A stretch of DNA of 22,477 nucleotides, from contig CAYYAQ010000086.1 of NCBI GenBank assembly GCA_964469555.1, positions 1 through 22,477 on the forward strand. Direction: 5' to 3'. The DNA is from CAYYAQ01 sp964469555 (lineage in GTDB: Bacteria; Planctomycetota; UBA1135; UBA2386). The notes under the pieces are model-generated. The model searched no databases, was not told the origin of the DNA, and saw only the letters and a list, made by a program, of their open reading frames with translations. Each line of letters opens with the position of its first letter. The first letter of the stretch is position 1. A program made the translations under genes and the position numbers. This document shows, piece by piece, positions 9,099-16,455 of this stretch.

Positions 9099-10091
9099 GT
9101 GTCCAGCACCGCAGAACTGCGAGACGTGCTGGCGCTCGTCCGTCCGGAATTGGCTCGCATGAACGCGGAACTTGCCGAGGATCTGCGTCCTAGCGCGTGC
9201 GAACTGCAGCCGCTGATCGATCACGTCGTCCGGTACCGCGGGAAGCAACTGCGACCCGGCCTCGTGTTCCTCGCGGGAAAGGTCTTCGACCAGATTACGC
9301 CCGCGCACATGACGGCGGCCAAGGTCGTCGAACTCATCCACACCGCGACCCTCGTCCACGACGACATCCTCGATTCAGCGGAGGTGCGACGCCAGGAGCC
9401 GACCCTCAACCAGCTTCACGGCAACGAAGTGCCGGTGCTGCTCGGCGACTACATCTACGCGCTGGCGTTCCACATGGCGGTGCAACTCGATGACCCCGCT
9501 TGCGCGCGGTTGTTCTCCGCCGCCGTGCGCACCGTTTGCGAAGGCGAGATCACCCAGTGCCTGCACCGCGGCGACGTCGCCTGGGACGAGGCGCGCTATT
9601 TCGAAGTGATCACGCAGAAGACCGCGATCCTGTACGGCGCTGCGGGCCAGATCGGCGCCCACTACGCGTCCGCGACGCCTGCACAGACCGCCGCGATGAG
9701 TGAGTTTGGCACCGACCTCGGCATCGCGTTCCAGATCATGGACGACTGCCTGGACCTCACGGGCGTGGAGGCGGTGGTCGGCAAGTCACTGGGCACCGAC
9801 CTGGGGCTCGGCAAGCTGACCCTCCCACTCCTCCAACTGCTTGAGAACAGCGGAGACAGGCGACCGCGGCTGCTCGAGCTCATGTCCTCGAACGGATCAG
9901 AACGGACCGCGGCGGAAGGTCTGCGGGAGTTGCGTGCCGAGTTCGACGTCGACGCCTCCGTGGAATATTCCCTCTCGAGGGCGCGCGGATTCGTCGATTC
10001 GGGTTTTCGCGCTTTGGACGCGCTTCCGCAGGGGCCGGTTCGCGACGCGATGGCGACGCTGGCCGACTACGTGCTGCGACGAAACTTCTGA
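9099..10091 (+). CDS. Polyprenyl diphosphate synthase (long-chain trans-prenyltransferase)
   Basis: A 330-residue protein starting with GTG at 9099. It has both Asp-rich motifs of the trans-isoprenyl synthases: DDILD at 88-92 and DDCLD at 215-219, plus YRGKQLRPGL (45-54) and a LGDYIYA region. Small residues (Ala, Thr) occupy the positions before the first motif (HTATLVHDD), which in this family goes with long products such as octaprenyl or heptaprenyl diphosphate. The enzyme condenses isopentenyl diphosphate units on an allylic primer to make the quinone side chain. Its place between tatA and the cytochrome c maturation genes fits a respiratory role. Chain length cannot be set from sequence alone. 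Confidence 0.92.
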   Translation: MSSTAELRDVLALVRPELARMNAELAEDLRPSACELQPLIDHVVRYRGKQLRPGLVFLAGKVFDQITPAHMTAAKVVELIHTATLVHDDILDSAEVRRQEPTLNQLHGNEVPVLLGDYIYALAFHMAVQLDDPACARLFSAAVRTVCEGEITQCLHRGDVAWDEARYFEVITQKTAILYGAAGQIGAHYASATPAQTAAMSEFGTDLGIAFQIMDDCLDLTGVEAVVGKSLGTDLGLGKLTLPLLQLLENSGDRRPRLLELMSSNGSERTAAEGLRELRAEFDVDASVEYSLSRARGFVDSGFRALDALPQGPVRDAMATLADYVLRRNF

Positions 10092-10102
10092 ACGGTGTTG
10101 CG

Positions 10103-11161
10103 ATGATGACTTCGGTTCGCGCTGGTTCTTGGATAGCGAGGTCCGGGTTGGTCCTGGCGCTCACGGCGTGCGAAGAGCACCCTGAAATCGAGATCTCTAA
10201 GGTTCGCGAGAACGGCGAGACCGTCCGGATCGGGGCCACCATGCGCGAGCGGTTCAACTTCTCGGAGAAGAGTACGGGGACCCCCGAGGAGCAGATCGCG
10301 GGCATGCTCGAGTGGACGGTTCCCGCCGGGTGGGAGCAACTGCCTTCGCGTCCGCTGCGCGTCGTGAACATGCGCGTGGGCGATGTCGAGTGCTACGTCA
10401 CGTATCTCTCGAGTGGGACCGCGGCGTGGAACATCAATCGTTGGCGCGCGCAGATGGGGTTGCCCCCGGCGAGCGCCGCGGAGATCGCCGCGATGCGGCG
10501 GGGCACGCTCCTCGATCGGGACGCCCACCGCGTGGACATGACCGGGACGTTCAGCGCTCACGGTGGCGTGCCCAAGGAGAACCACCGCGTGTTGGCGAGC
10601 TACGCACAGTTCCCCGAGTTCGCGATGTCCGTGAAGATGCTGGGTCCGAAAGCCTCCATGGAGGAGGCGATGGCGGGATTCGACGAGTTCTGCACGTCGC
10701 TCGCCTTCAAGGGCCGCTTTGGCCGGCGCGCGAGCAAGGAGCCCGGCGCGGAGACGCACGGTGGCCCCAAGCTGAATTGGGACGTTCCCGACGGTTGGGC
10801 GAAGATCCCAGGCCACGAAATGCGCCACGTCACCTTCTCGACTGGCGAAGGCACGAGCTGCTGGATCACGTTCCTCGGCCGCGCGGCGGGTTCCTGGGCC
10901 GACAACGTGACTCGTTGGACGGGCGAGATCGGCGAATCAGGGCTGGACGGCGAGGCGCTGGCCGCATTACCCAAGTTGTCCCTGTTCGACAAGCAGGTTT
11001 CGATGCTCGAGTCCTACGGCAAGACCAAAGGTGTACTCGGGGTCATGGCGATCCTGCCAGTTGCCAACATGTTCGTTAAGTTGACCGGTCCCAACGCCCA
11101 GGTGAGAGCGCAGAAGAGCAACTTCGCAGCGTTCTGCGAGTCGTTGAGGATGGACAAGTGA
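10103..11161 (+). CDS. Two-repeat lipoprotein of unknown function, coupled to resB
   Basis: A 352-residue protein with a lipoprotein signal peptide; the lipobox LTAC places the lipidated Cys at 23. After a linker come two copies of one domain: about 71-206, starting WTVPAGW, and about 226-352, starting WDVPDGW. Each contains a Cys-aromatic strand (ECYVTYLSSG; SCWITFLGRA), an N...RW motif about 12 residues later, and a Cys near the end (FDEFCTSLAF; FAAFCESLRM). The conserved Cys pair suggests a disulfide or redox role outside the membrane, but this is inference. I do not recognise a named family. Its stop overlaps the resB start (GTGA), so it is translationally coupled to cytochrome c maturation genes. 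ATG 10103 or 10106 are equally possible starts. Confidence 0.82.
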   Translation: MMTSVRAGSWIARSGLVLALTACEEHPEIEISKVRENGETVRIGATMRERFNFSEKSTGTPEEQIAGMLEWTVPAGWEQLPSRPLRVVNMRVGDVECYVTYLSSGTAAWNINRWRAQMGLPPASAAEIAAMRRGTLLDRDAHRVDMTGTFSAHGGVPKENHRVLASYAQFPEFAMSVKMLGPKASMEEAMAGFDEFCTSLAFKGRFGRRASKEPGAETHGGPKLNWDVPDGWAKIPGHEMRHVTFSTGEGTSCWITFLGRAAGSWADNVTRWTGEIGESGLDGEALAALPKLSLFDKQVSMLESYGKTKGVLGVMAILPVANMFVKLTGPNAQVRAQKSNFAAFCESLRMDK

Positions 11162-12438
11162 GCGACATCGAGACCAGGACCGATCCCGAGAAGGCCGACG
11201 CGCTGCATGACGTCAACGCGAGTTCCCCGGACGCGCCCCTGGCGGCGACCGTCGAGAAGCCCGGCAAGGTGAAGAAGCCGAAGGGGTTGTTCGAGTCGGT
11301 CATGTCGCCGCTCTCGTCCGTGGGCTTTACGTGCATCATCCTGCTGTGCTTGATGGTGCTGACCTACTTCGGGACGTATGCCCAGAAGTCGATCGGACTC
11401 GTGAAGGCGCAGGAGGTGTACTTCGACAGCTTCATCTGCCGGATCAACTTCGCGGCGTTCGACCTGCCCGATCTCGGGATCCGCTTCCCCGGTGCGTTCC
11501 TCCTGCTCAGCTTGCTGGCGGTCAACCTGATCTGCGGAGGCCTGGTGCGCATCAAGTGGCGCCGGCGGAACACCGGGATCCTGATCGGGCACTTTGGCAT
11601 CATCTTCCTGCTGATCGCCGGCCTGGTGAAGTTCTCGCAGTCGACGAACGGCTACGTGCAGCTGTGGCCGAACGAGAAGACGAGCATCTACACGAGCTTC
11701 CATGAATGGGAAATCGCGATCGGGGAGCAGCTCGGCGACGGGACGGTCCGTGAGCATCTGATTCCCGGCGGTGATCTCGAGCGCCACGGTTCCTTCCACA
11801 GCTCGAAGGTGCCGTTCCGGCTGATAGTCGACGATTACTTCGAGAACTGCCGCCCGCGGAGCGCGAAGACGTCCCTCGCCACGAACGTCGTCGACGGCGT
11901 CCTCCTCGAGGAGATGCCCTGGGTGAAGGAAGCGCCCATGAACATCGCGGGGGCTTACGTCACCGTGCACGCGGACGGTGAGAAGCCGTTGCGCGGTCTC
12001 CTGTTCGGCTACGATAACCACCCGTGGACCGTGACCGTGAAGGGTGTGCCATGGACGATCGATCTGCGCAAGTGCATCTTCGACCTCCCGTTCGAAGTCC
12101 GGCTCGATGAGTTCCGGAAGAAGGAGCACCCGGGAGTCAGCACGCCGATGCTCTTCGAGAGCGACGTGACGAAGATCGACAAGGGCACGGAGCAGAGGTT
12201 CCACATCGCGATGAACGAGCCGATGCGTTACGGCGGCTTCATGTTCAGCCAGAACAACTGGGGGCCCCAGGACAACCGATCCGGTCGGTACTATTCGGTC
12301 CTCGAGGTCTCGAGCAACCCGTCGGATCAGTGGCCGAAGTACGCCTGCTTCGTGATCGCCTTCGGGCTGTTGATCCACATGCTGACGAAGCTCGCGAAAC
12401 ACGTCAACAAACAGAATGCCCTGCGGAGGACCGTGTGA
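11158..12438 (+). CDS. resB: Cytochrome c biogenesis protein ResB/CcsB
   Basis: A 426-residue protein starting with GTG that overlaps the previous stop by 4 bases. After a charged cytoplasmic N-terminus come membrane segments at about 55-75, 104-125 and 137-156, a large periplasmic domain (about 157-395), and a last membrane segment (about 398-413). His 145 (ILIGHFG) and His 407 (LLIHML) sit in membrane helices, as expected for haem-handling histidines of System II proteins. ResB works with CcsA to move haem outward and attach it to CxxCH apocytochromes. The ccsA ATG overlaps its stop (TGATG). No thioredoxin-like ResA/CcsX is in the window. Confidence 0.88.
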   Translation: MSDIETRTDPEKADALHDVNASSPDAPLAATVEKPGKVKKPKGLFESVMSPLSSVGFTCIILLCLMVLTYFGTYAQKSIGLVKAQEVYFDSFICRINFAAFDLPDLGIRFPGAFLLLSLLAVNLICGGLVRIKWRRRNTGILIGHFGIIFLLIAGLVKFSQSTNGYVQLWPNEKTSIYTSFHEWEIAIGEQLGDGTVREHLIPGGDLERHGSFHSSKVPFRLIVDDYFENCRPRSAKTSLATNVVDGVLLEEMPWVKEAPMNIAGAYVTVHADGEKPLRGLLFGYDNHPWTVTVKGVPWTIDLRKCIFDLPFEVRLDEFRKKEHPGVSTPMLFESDVTKIDKGTEQRFHIAMNEPMRYGGFMFSQNNWGPQDNRSGRYYSVLEVSSNPSDQWPKYACFVIAFGLLIHMLTKLAKHVNKQNALRRTV

Positions 12439-14414
12439 TGAGAGAGGCAACGGTCAAGAACCTGTTCCGTCTGTTCGCGGTCCTGCTGACTTTCGGAGTC
12501 GTCACGGCCCAGGACGCGGTCGACAAGAAGTCGCCAAGCGAGTCCTCGCGCATCCGGATGGAGCCGTGGCCCCAGGAGGTGCTCGACGCCGCATCCCGGA
12601 TTCCGGTGCAGGAGGAGGGGCGCATCAAGCCTCTGCACACGTACGCCGGATTCCAGATGCTCCGGTTGAACGGTAAGCGCACGTTCGAGACGGAGTGGGG
12701 CGAGAAGCTCAAGCCGGTGGCCTGGTTCCTCGATTGCCTGTTCTTCCCCGAGCAGGCGTGGGACTACAAGGTCGTGCGCGTCGACGACACGAAGGTCGTG
12801 AAGGCGATCGGGGTCGCCACTGCGGGCAAGAATCGTCGCGACCGTTTCTCGATGCGCGAGCTCGAGGACAGTCTGCAGGAGCTGTTCAAGCAGGGCGACG
12901 CACTCTCGGAGAAGAAGCCGGACGAGCGAAACTCGATCGAGACGCAGATCGTCACGCTGTCTCGCACGCTCCCGCGTCTGCGCTACATCCTCGGCACCTT
13001 CGACTTCGCGCGAGAGAAGCACGACGTCTCGGGCTTGCCTGGGTTCGACAAGGCGTTCCCCGGCAAGAAGGAAGTGCGCTTCCTCGATCTCGCCCCGAAG
13101 TTCTCCGAACTGGGCGAGGGGCTGCACGCCCCCGCCAAAGAGCTCGAAGATCGCGTCTACGACCTGCTCGAGGCGATCCGCATCACCCGCGAGCTCAGCA
13201 AGTACGTCCACTTCCTCCCGCCGAGTGACTCGAAAGAGGAGGAGTACCTGGCCTGCTCCGACGTGGTCCAGATGCTGCTCCGCGGCGAGGACGTGGATCG
13301 GGAGCAAGTTGCGATGCTGCGCCGCATCGAGGCGCTCTCCGACGTGCGGAAAGACATGGCGAAGTTCTCCTCGGAGTTCAAGGCCTTCTCCGATGAGTGC
13401 GTCAAGCGCGCGACGGATCGGGACGAGTTCAGCAAGATCGACCTCGAGGTCGGGTTCTACAAGTCAGACTGGTTCACGCGGGCTGAGTACGCGTTCGTCT
13501 TCGCCTTCTTGTGCTGTGCGTTTCTGTGGATCAAGTCCCGTGCGAAGTGGGTCTACAGGGTGGCGTGGGCGACCGCGATCTCGGGCGCGGTCATGCTGAT
13601 CACCGGGATCGTGCTGCGGTGCATCATCCGCTCGCGCCCGCCGATCACGACGCCGTACGAGGCCATCCTGTTCATCGTAGGCGTCGGCGTACTGCTCATG
13701 ATGTTCGTCGAATGGACGCGGCGCTCGGTCATGCCGATGTCGATCGCCGCGGTCGCGGGTGGTCTGGGCATCATGCTCGCCTCCTGGCACGAGGGAGTGG
13801 AGAAGGTCGACACGATGCAGCCGCTGGTCGCGGTGCTCGACACGAACTTCTGGCTCTCGACGCACGTGACGGTCGTGACCCTCGGATACTGCGCCGGGAC
13901 GCTCGCAGCGCTGTTGGCGCACGTCTACATCTTTGGAAAGGTCGTCCAACTCGTCCGCAGGCGGCTCGGGTACAAGCTGATCCCAAGCAAGTTCTACAGC
14001 GACCTCTCCCGCGTCATCTACGGCGTGCTGTGCTTCGGTCTGTTGTTCTCGACGGTCGGCACGATCCTCGGTGGAGTCTGGGCGAATGACAGCTGGGGCC
14101 GCTTCTGGGGTTGGGATCCCAAGGAGAACGGCGCGTTGATGCTGGTGCTCGGGTTCCTGGTCGTGTTGCACGCCCGCATGGGCGGCTACGTGCGGGAGTT
14201 CGGCATCGCGTTGTGCGGCGTCTTCCTGGGCATCATCGTGATGTGGGCCTTCTGGGGCGTGAACCTCTACAACATCGGGTTGCACTCGTACGGCTTCACC
14301 GAGACCAAGAAGGCCGTGACGATCGGCTACTACTGGGTGGAGTGGTCGGTCCTGGCCGTGGGGGTCTCGGTCTGGGGCATCGAACGCCTGCTGAAGTCGC
14401 GGGCGATGCCCTAG
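12438..14414 (+). CDS. ccsA: Cytochrome c biogenesis protein CcsA/ResC with large periplasmic N-terminal extension
   Basis: A 658-residue protein, about twice the length of plain CcsA. The ATG at 12438 overlaps the resB stop by 1 base. Residues 1-24 form a signal peptide or anchor (LFRLFAVLLTFGVVTAQ). Residues about 27-345 form a soluble domain opening with RIPVQEEGRIKPLHTYAGF, a motif also seen in fused CcsBA proteins of other phyla. From about 349 on it is a multi-helix membrane protein with the haem-binding WWD motif WGRFWGWDPKENGALM (553-568), flanked by His 476 (STHV) and His 616 (GLHSYGF), the usual external haem ligands. It forms the haem export and ligation complex with ResB. Its TAG stop shares bases with the folD stop on the other strand. 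Confidence 0.92.
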   Translation: MREATVKNLFRLFAVLLTFGVVTAQDAVDKKSPSESSRIRMEPWPQEVLDAASRIPVQEEGRIKPLHTYAGFQMLRLNGKRTFETEWGEKLKPVAWFLDCLFFPEQAWDYKVVRVDDTKVVKAIGVATAGKNRRDRFSMRELEDSLQELFKQGDALSEKKPDERNSIETQIVTLSRTLPRLRYILGTFDFAREKHDVSGLPGFDKAFPGKKEVRFLDLAPKFSELGEGLHAPAKELEDRVYDLLEAIRITRELSKYVHFLPPSDSKEEEYLACSDVVQMLLRGEDVDREQVAMLRRIEALSDVRKDMAKFSSEFKAFSDECVKRATDRDEFSKIDLEVGFYKSDWFTRAEYAFVFAFLCCAFLWIKSRAKWVYRVAWATAISGAVMLITGIVLRCIIRSRPPITTPYEAILFIVGVGVLLMMFVEWTRRSVMPMSIAAVAGGLGIMLASWHEGVEKVDTMQPLVAVLDTNFWLSTHVTVVTLGYCAGTLAALLAHVYIFGKVVQLVRRRLGYKLIPSKFYSDLSRVIYGVLCFGLLFSTVGTILGGVWANDSWGRFWGWDPKENGALMLVLGFLVVLHARMGGYVREFGIALCGVFLGIIVMWAFWGVNLYNIGLHSYGFTETKKAVTIGYYWVEWSVLAVGVSVWGIERLLKSRAMP

Positions 14415-15253
14415 ATACCCTCGGCGCCCGATGCGCGTAGCGTGTTGCGCATCAGCATCGCCACCGTCACGGGGCCGACGCCGCCGGGTACCGGTGTAAT
14501 GAACCCCGCCACCTCCGCCGCTGCCTCGTAGTCGACGTCGCCGCAGAGTTTGCCGTCCACGTGGTTGATGCCGATGTCGATCACGACGGCGCCGGGCTTG
14601 ATCATGTCCGAGTGGATCAACCCGGCCTTGCCGACGGCCACGACCAGGATGTCAGCGCGCTTTGTGTGGAAGGCGAGGTCACGCGTCCCGACGTGGCACA
14701 CGGTCACGGTGGAGAAGTGATGCAGCAGCAGGATCGCGATCGGCTTGCCGACGATCTCGCTGTGTCCGACTACCACGGTCTCCGCGCCGCGGAGATCCAC
14801 GCCGGTATGTTCGATCAGGTGGAACGCCGCCATGGCGGTGCACGGCGGCAGGCGCGGTTCGGAGTACAGGAGCGACCCCATGTTCGCCGGGTGCATGCCC
14901 TCGACGTCCTTCTGGCGACGGATCGCCAGCTGGATGCGCCGCGGGTCGATGCCGACGGGCAGCGGTCGCTGCACGATGACGCCGGAGATCGAGTCGTCGT
15001 CGTTGAGCTCGTGGATCAGGGCCGTGAGCCGCTCCTCGCCGATGTCCATCGGCAGATTGCGGGCCTCGAAGTCGATGCCCACCCTGTCGGCCGCGCGGCG
15101 CTGATTCCGCATGTACACCTCCGCCGCGGGGCTCTCGCCGACTTCCAGGGAAACCAGGCGGACCGCGCGATCGCCCAGCTCTTTTCGGGCCAGGATGAGA
15201 TCCTCGCGGATGCTGGCGGCCAGGGCTCGTCCGTCGATGATGTTGGCGGTCAC
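14411..15253 (-). CDS. folD: FolD: methylene-THF dehydrogenase / methenyl-THF cyclohydrolase, variant active site
   Basis: A 280-residue protein when started at the GTG at 15253, giving the family N-terminus MTANIIDGRALA; a GTG at 15301 would add 16 unmatched residues. Recognisable motifs are VGESPAAEVY (38-47), VIVQRPLP (92-99), KDVEGMHPANMG (115-126), the Rossmann VVVGHSEIVGKP and, near the C-terminus, PVPGGVGPVTVAML. FolD interconverts 5,10-methylene-THF and 10-formyl-THF using NAD(P). Two key positions differ from the usual enzyme. Tyr 47 is kept, but the Lys four residues later (K54 in E. coli, K56 in human MTHFD1) is Gln 51; the Asp of KDVDG is Glu 118. Gln 95 is kept. Cyclohydrolase activity is therefore in doubt. 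The gene converges on ccsA. Confidence 0.92.
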   Translation of the reverse strand: MTANIIDGRALAASIREDLILARKELGDRAVRLVSLEVGESPAAEVYMRNQRRAADRVGIDFEARNLPMDIGEERLTALIHELNDDDSISGVIVQRPLPVGIDPRRIQLAIRRQKDVEGMHPANMGSLLYSEPRLPPCTAMAAFHLIEHTGVDLRGAETVVVGHSEIVGKPIAILLLHHFSTVTVCHVGTRDLAFHTKRADILVVAVGKAGLIHSDMIKPGAVVIDIGINHVDGKLCGDVDYEAAAEVAGFITPVPGGVGPVTVAMLMRNTLRASGAEGI

Positions 15254-15322
15254 TTCAGAATCTTCGTCCAGGAATGCGGCAGTGCCGTAGGAAGCGTGCA
15301 CGTCTACGATAGGAGCCGGCGC

Positions 15323-15364
15323 GCCACAAAACCACCCGAGCGAGAAGGGTTCACGGTTTGTGGC
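15323..15364. promoter_or_regulatory. Inverted repeat in the folD/rhomboid divergent intergenic region
   Basis: GCCACAAA-a-CCACCC (15323-15337) pairs with GGGT-tcac-GGTTTGTGGC (15347-15364), giving about 14 base pairs with one bulged A and a 4-base internal bulge around a 9-base loop. It lies 70 bases before folD and 84 before the rhomboid gene, where a shared operator or leader hairpin would sit. I could not place convincing -35/-10 boxes for either gene in the 194-base gap. Confidence 0.35.
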
Positions 15365-15447
15365 AGGCAGCCAATTGTCTGGGCACGTGCGGAATCGATG
15401 AATAGTATCGGCTCCGGGCTCTTGATCAGGTCGCCGGCAAGACGGAC

Positions 15448-16329
15448 ATGACGCAATTTGAACCAGGACACCACGGTCACTTCGAACGGGCTTTTCCCAC
15501 GCTCACCTCCGGGATCAAGATCCTGCTGGCCATCAACCTCGCCGCGTTCGGGATCAAGAACATCGGCTGCGATCTGATCCTCAACTTCAGCATCGTGCCG
15601 TACGTCGGGTTGAGCAGTGCCAACGTGCTCGATGCCTTCGGCCTCGGCGCAGTGAGGCTGGTCACGTACCAGTTCTTCCACAGCTACACCGACATCTTCC
15701 ACCTCGTCTGGAACATGGTTCTACTCTACTTCTTCGGCACGCTGGCCGAAGGGCGGATGGATGAGGGGTTCGAGCAGAGTCACCTGCGCCGGGGACGCAT
15801 CGGGATCATTCGCCTCTACCTTGCGGGTGGAATCTTGGGTGGGCTCGTCTACGTGGGGCTTGCTGTCGCGATGGGCACAGCCGCCATTCCGGTGATCGGC
15901 GCGAGTGGCTCGGTCTTCGGGATCATGGTCTATGCGGCCTGCATGTTCCCGCGGAGGCGGATCAACATGGTCTTCATTCAGCCGGAGATGCGCTACTTCG
16001 TGGGGTTCTTCGTGTTCCTTGGTGTCTACTACCAGCTCATGGGGTTGCGGCAGTCCGCCGGTGACAACGTCGCGCACAGCGCTCACCTCGGTGGTGCGCT
16101 CTGGGGTTTCATCGCGTTCAAGCTGTCGAAGAAGGGGATCGTGGTCTCCGGTGTCGGACCCGTCGCCTGGCTGCAGCGCAAGCGTGCGGAAGGGGCACAG
16201 CGCTCGAAGCGGCGCGAACAGGAGGCCCTCGACAGGATCCTCGACAAGGTGAAGCAGCAGGGCATGGCGGAGCTGACGCCGCCGGAGCGAAGGTTCCTGG
16301 AGAAGGTGAGCAAGAGGTCCCGCAAGTAG
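15448..16329 (+). CDS. Rhomboid family intramembrane serine protease
   Basis: A 293-residue membrane protein. The catalytic dyad is visible: Ser 153 in GASGSVFG (GxSG motif) and His 213 in HSAHLGGALWG, both within membrane segments. FHLVWNM (about 86-92) carries the conserved His and Asn of the oxyanion region. Rhomboids cut transmembrane substrates within the bilayer; the substrate here is unknown. The C-terminal 45 residues are a basic soluble tail (LDRILDKVKQQGMAELTPPE, then RRFLEKVSKRS) of a kind seen on rhomboids of Bacteroidota and Planctomycetota. Homology supports the ATG at 15448, since no strong ribosome binding site is present. Confidence 0.92.
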   Translation: MTQFEPGHHGHFERAFPTLTSGIKILLAINLAAFGIKNIGCDLILNFSIVPYVGLSSANVLDAFGLGAVRLVTYQFFHSYTDIFHLVWNMVLLYFFGTLAEGRMDEGFEQSHLRRGRIGIIRLYLAGGILGGLVYVGLAVAMGTAAIPVIGASGSVFGIMVYAACMFPRRRINMVFIQPEMRYFVGFFVFLGVYYQLMGLRQSAGDNVAHSAHLGGALWGFIAFKLSKKGIVVSGVGPVAWLQRKRAEGAQRSKRREQEALDRILDKVKQQGMAELTPPERRFLEKVSKRSRK

Positions 16330-16361
16330 CTGGCTTGATCGAGGGCCAACTGGTGCGGACA

Positions 16362-16386
16362 GGGCTCCGGAGGGCTGCCGGAGCTT
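16362..16386 (+). terminator. Possible stem-loop terminator after the rhomboid gene
   Basis: GCTCCGG (16364-16370) pairs perfectly with CCGGAGC (16378-16384) across a 7-base loop; two G-T pairs can extend the base. It lies 33 bases after the stop. There is no T-tract, only TTGGGG, so it is not a typical intrinsic terminator. The rest of the 126-base gap shows no clear promoter. Confidence 0.3.
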
Positions 16387-16455
16387 GGGGCCGGAGGAGG
16401 GCCGCGCTACGATGACCGGCACTTCAAGCCCTTCCGCACACCCGAAGCAGACCCG

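Noticed and set aside
11014..12450. Long minus-strand frame opposite resB
   Set aside because: No motif; the plus-strand resB is certain and the length is explained by GC-rich codon bias.
12327..13307. Minus-strand frame of 326 codons opposite ccsA
   Set aside because: Leu/Arg/Glu-rich antisense shadow without motifs or a signal.
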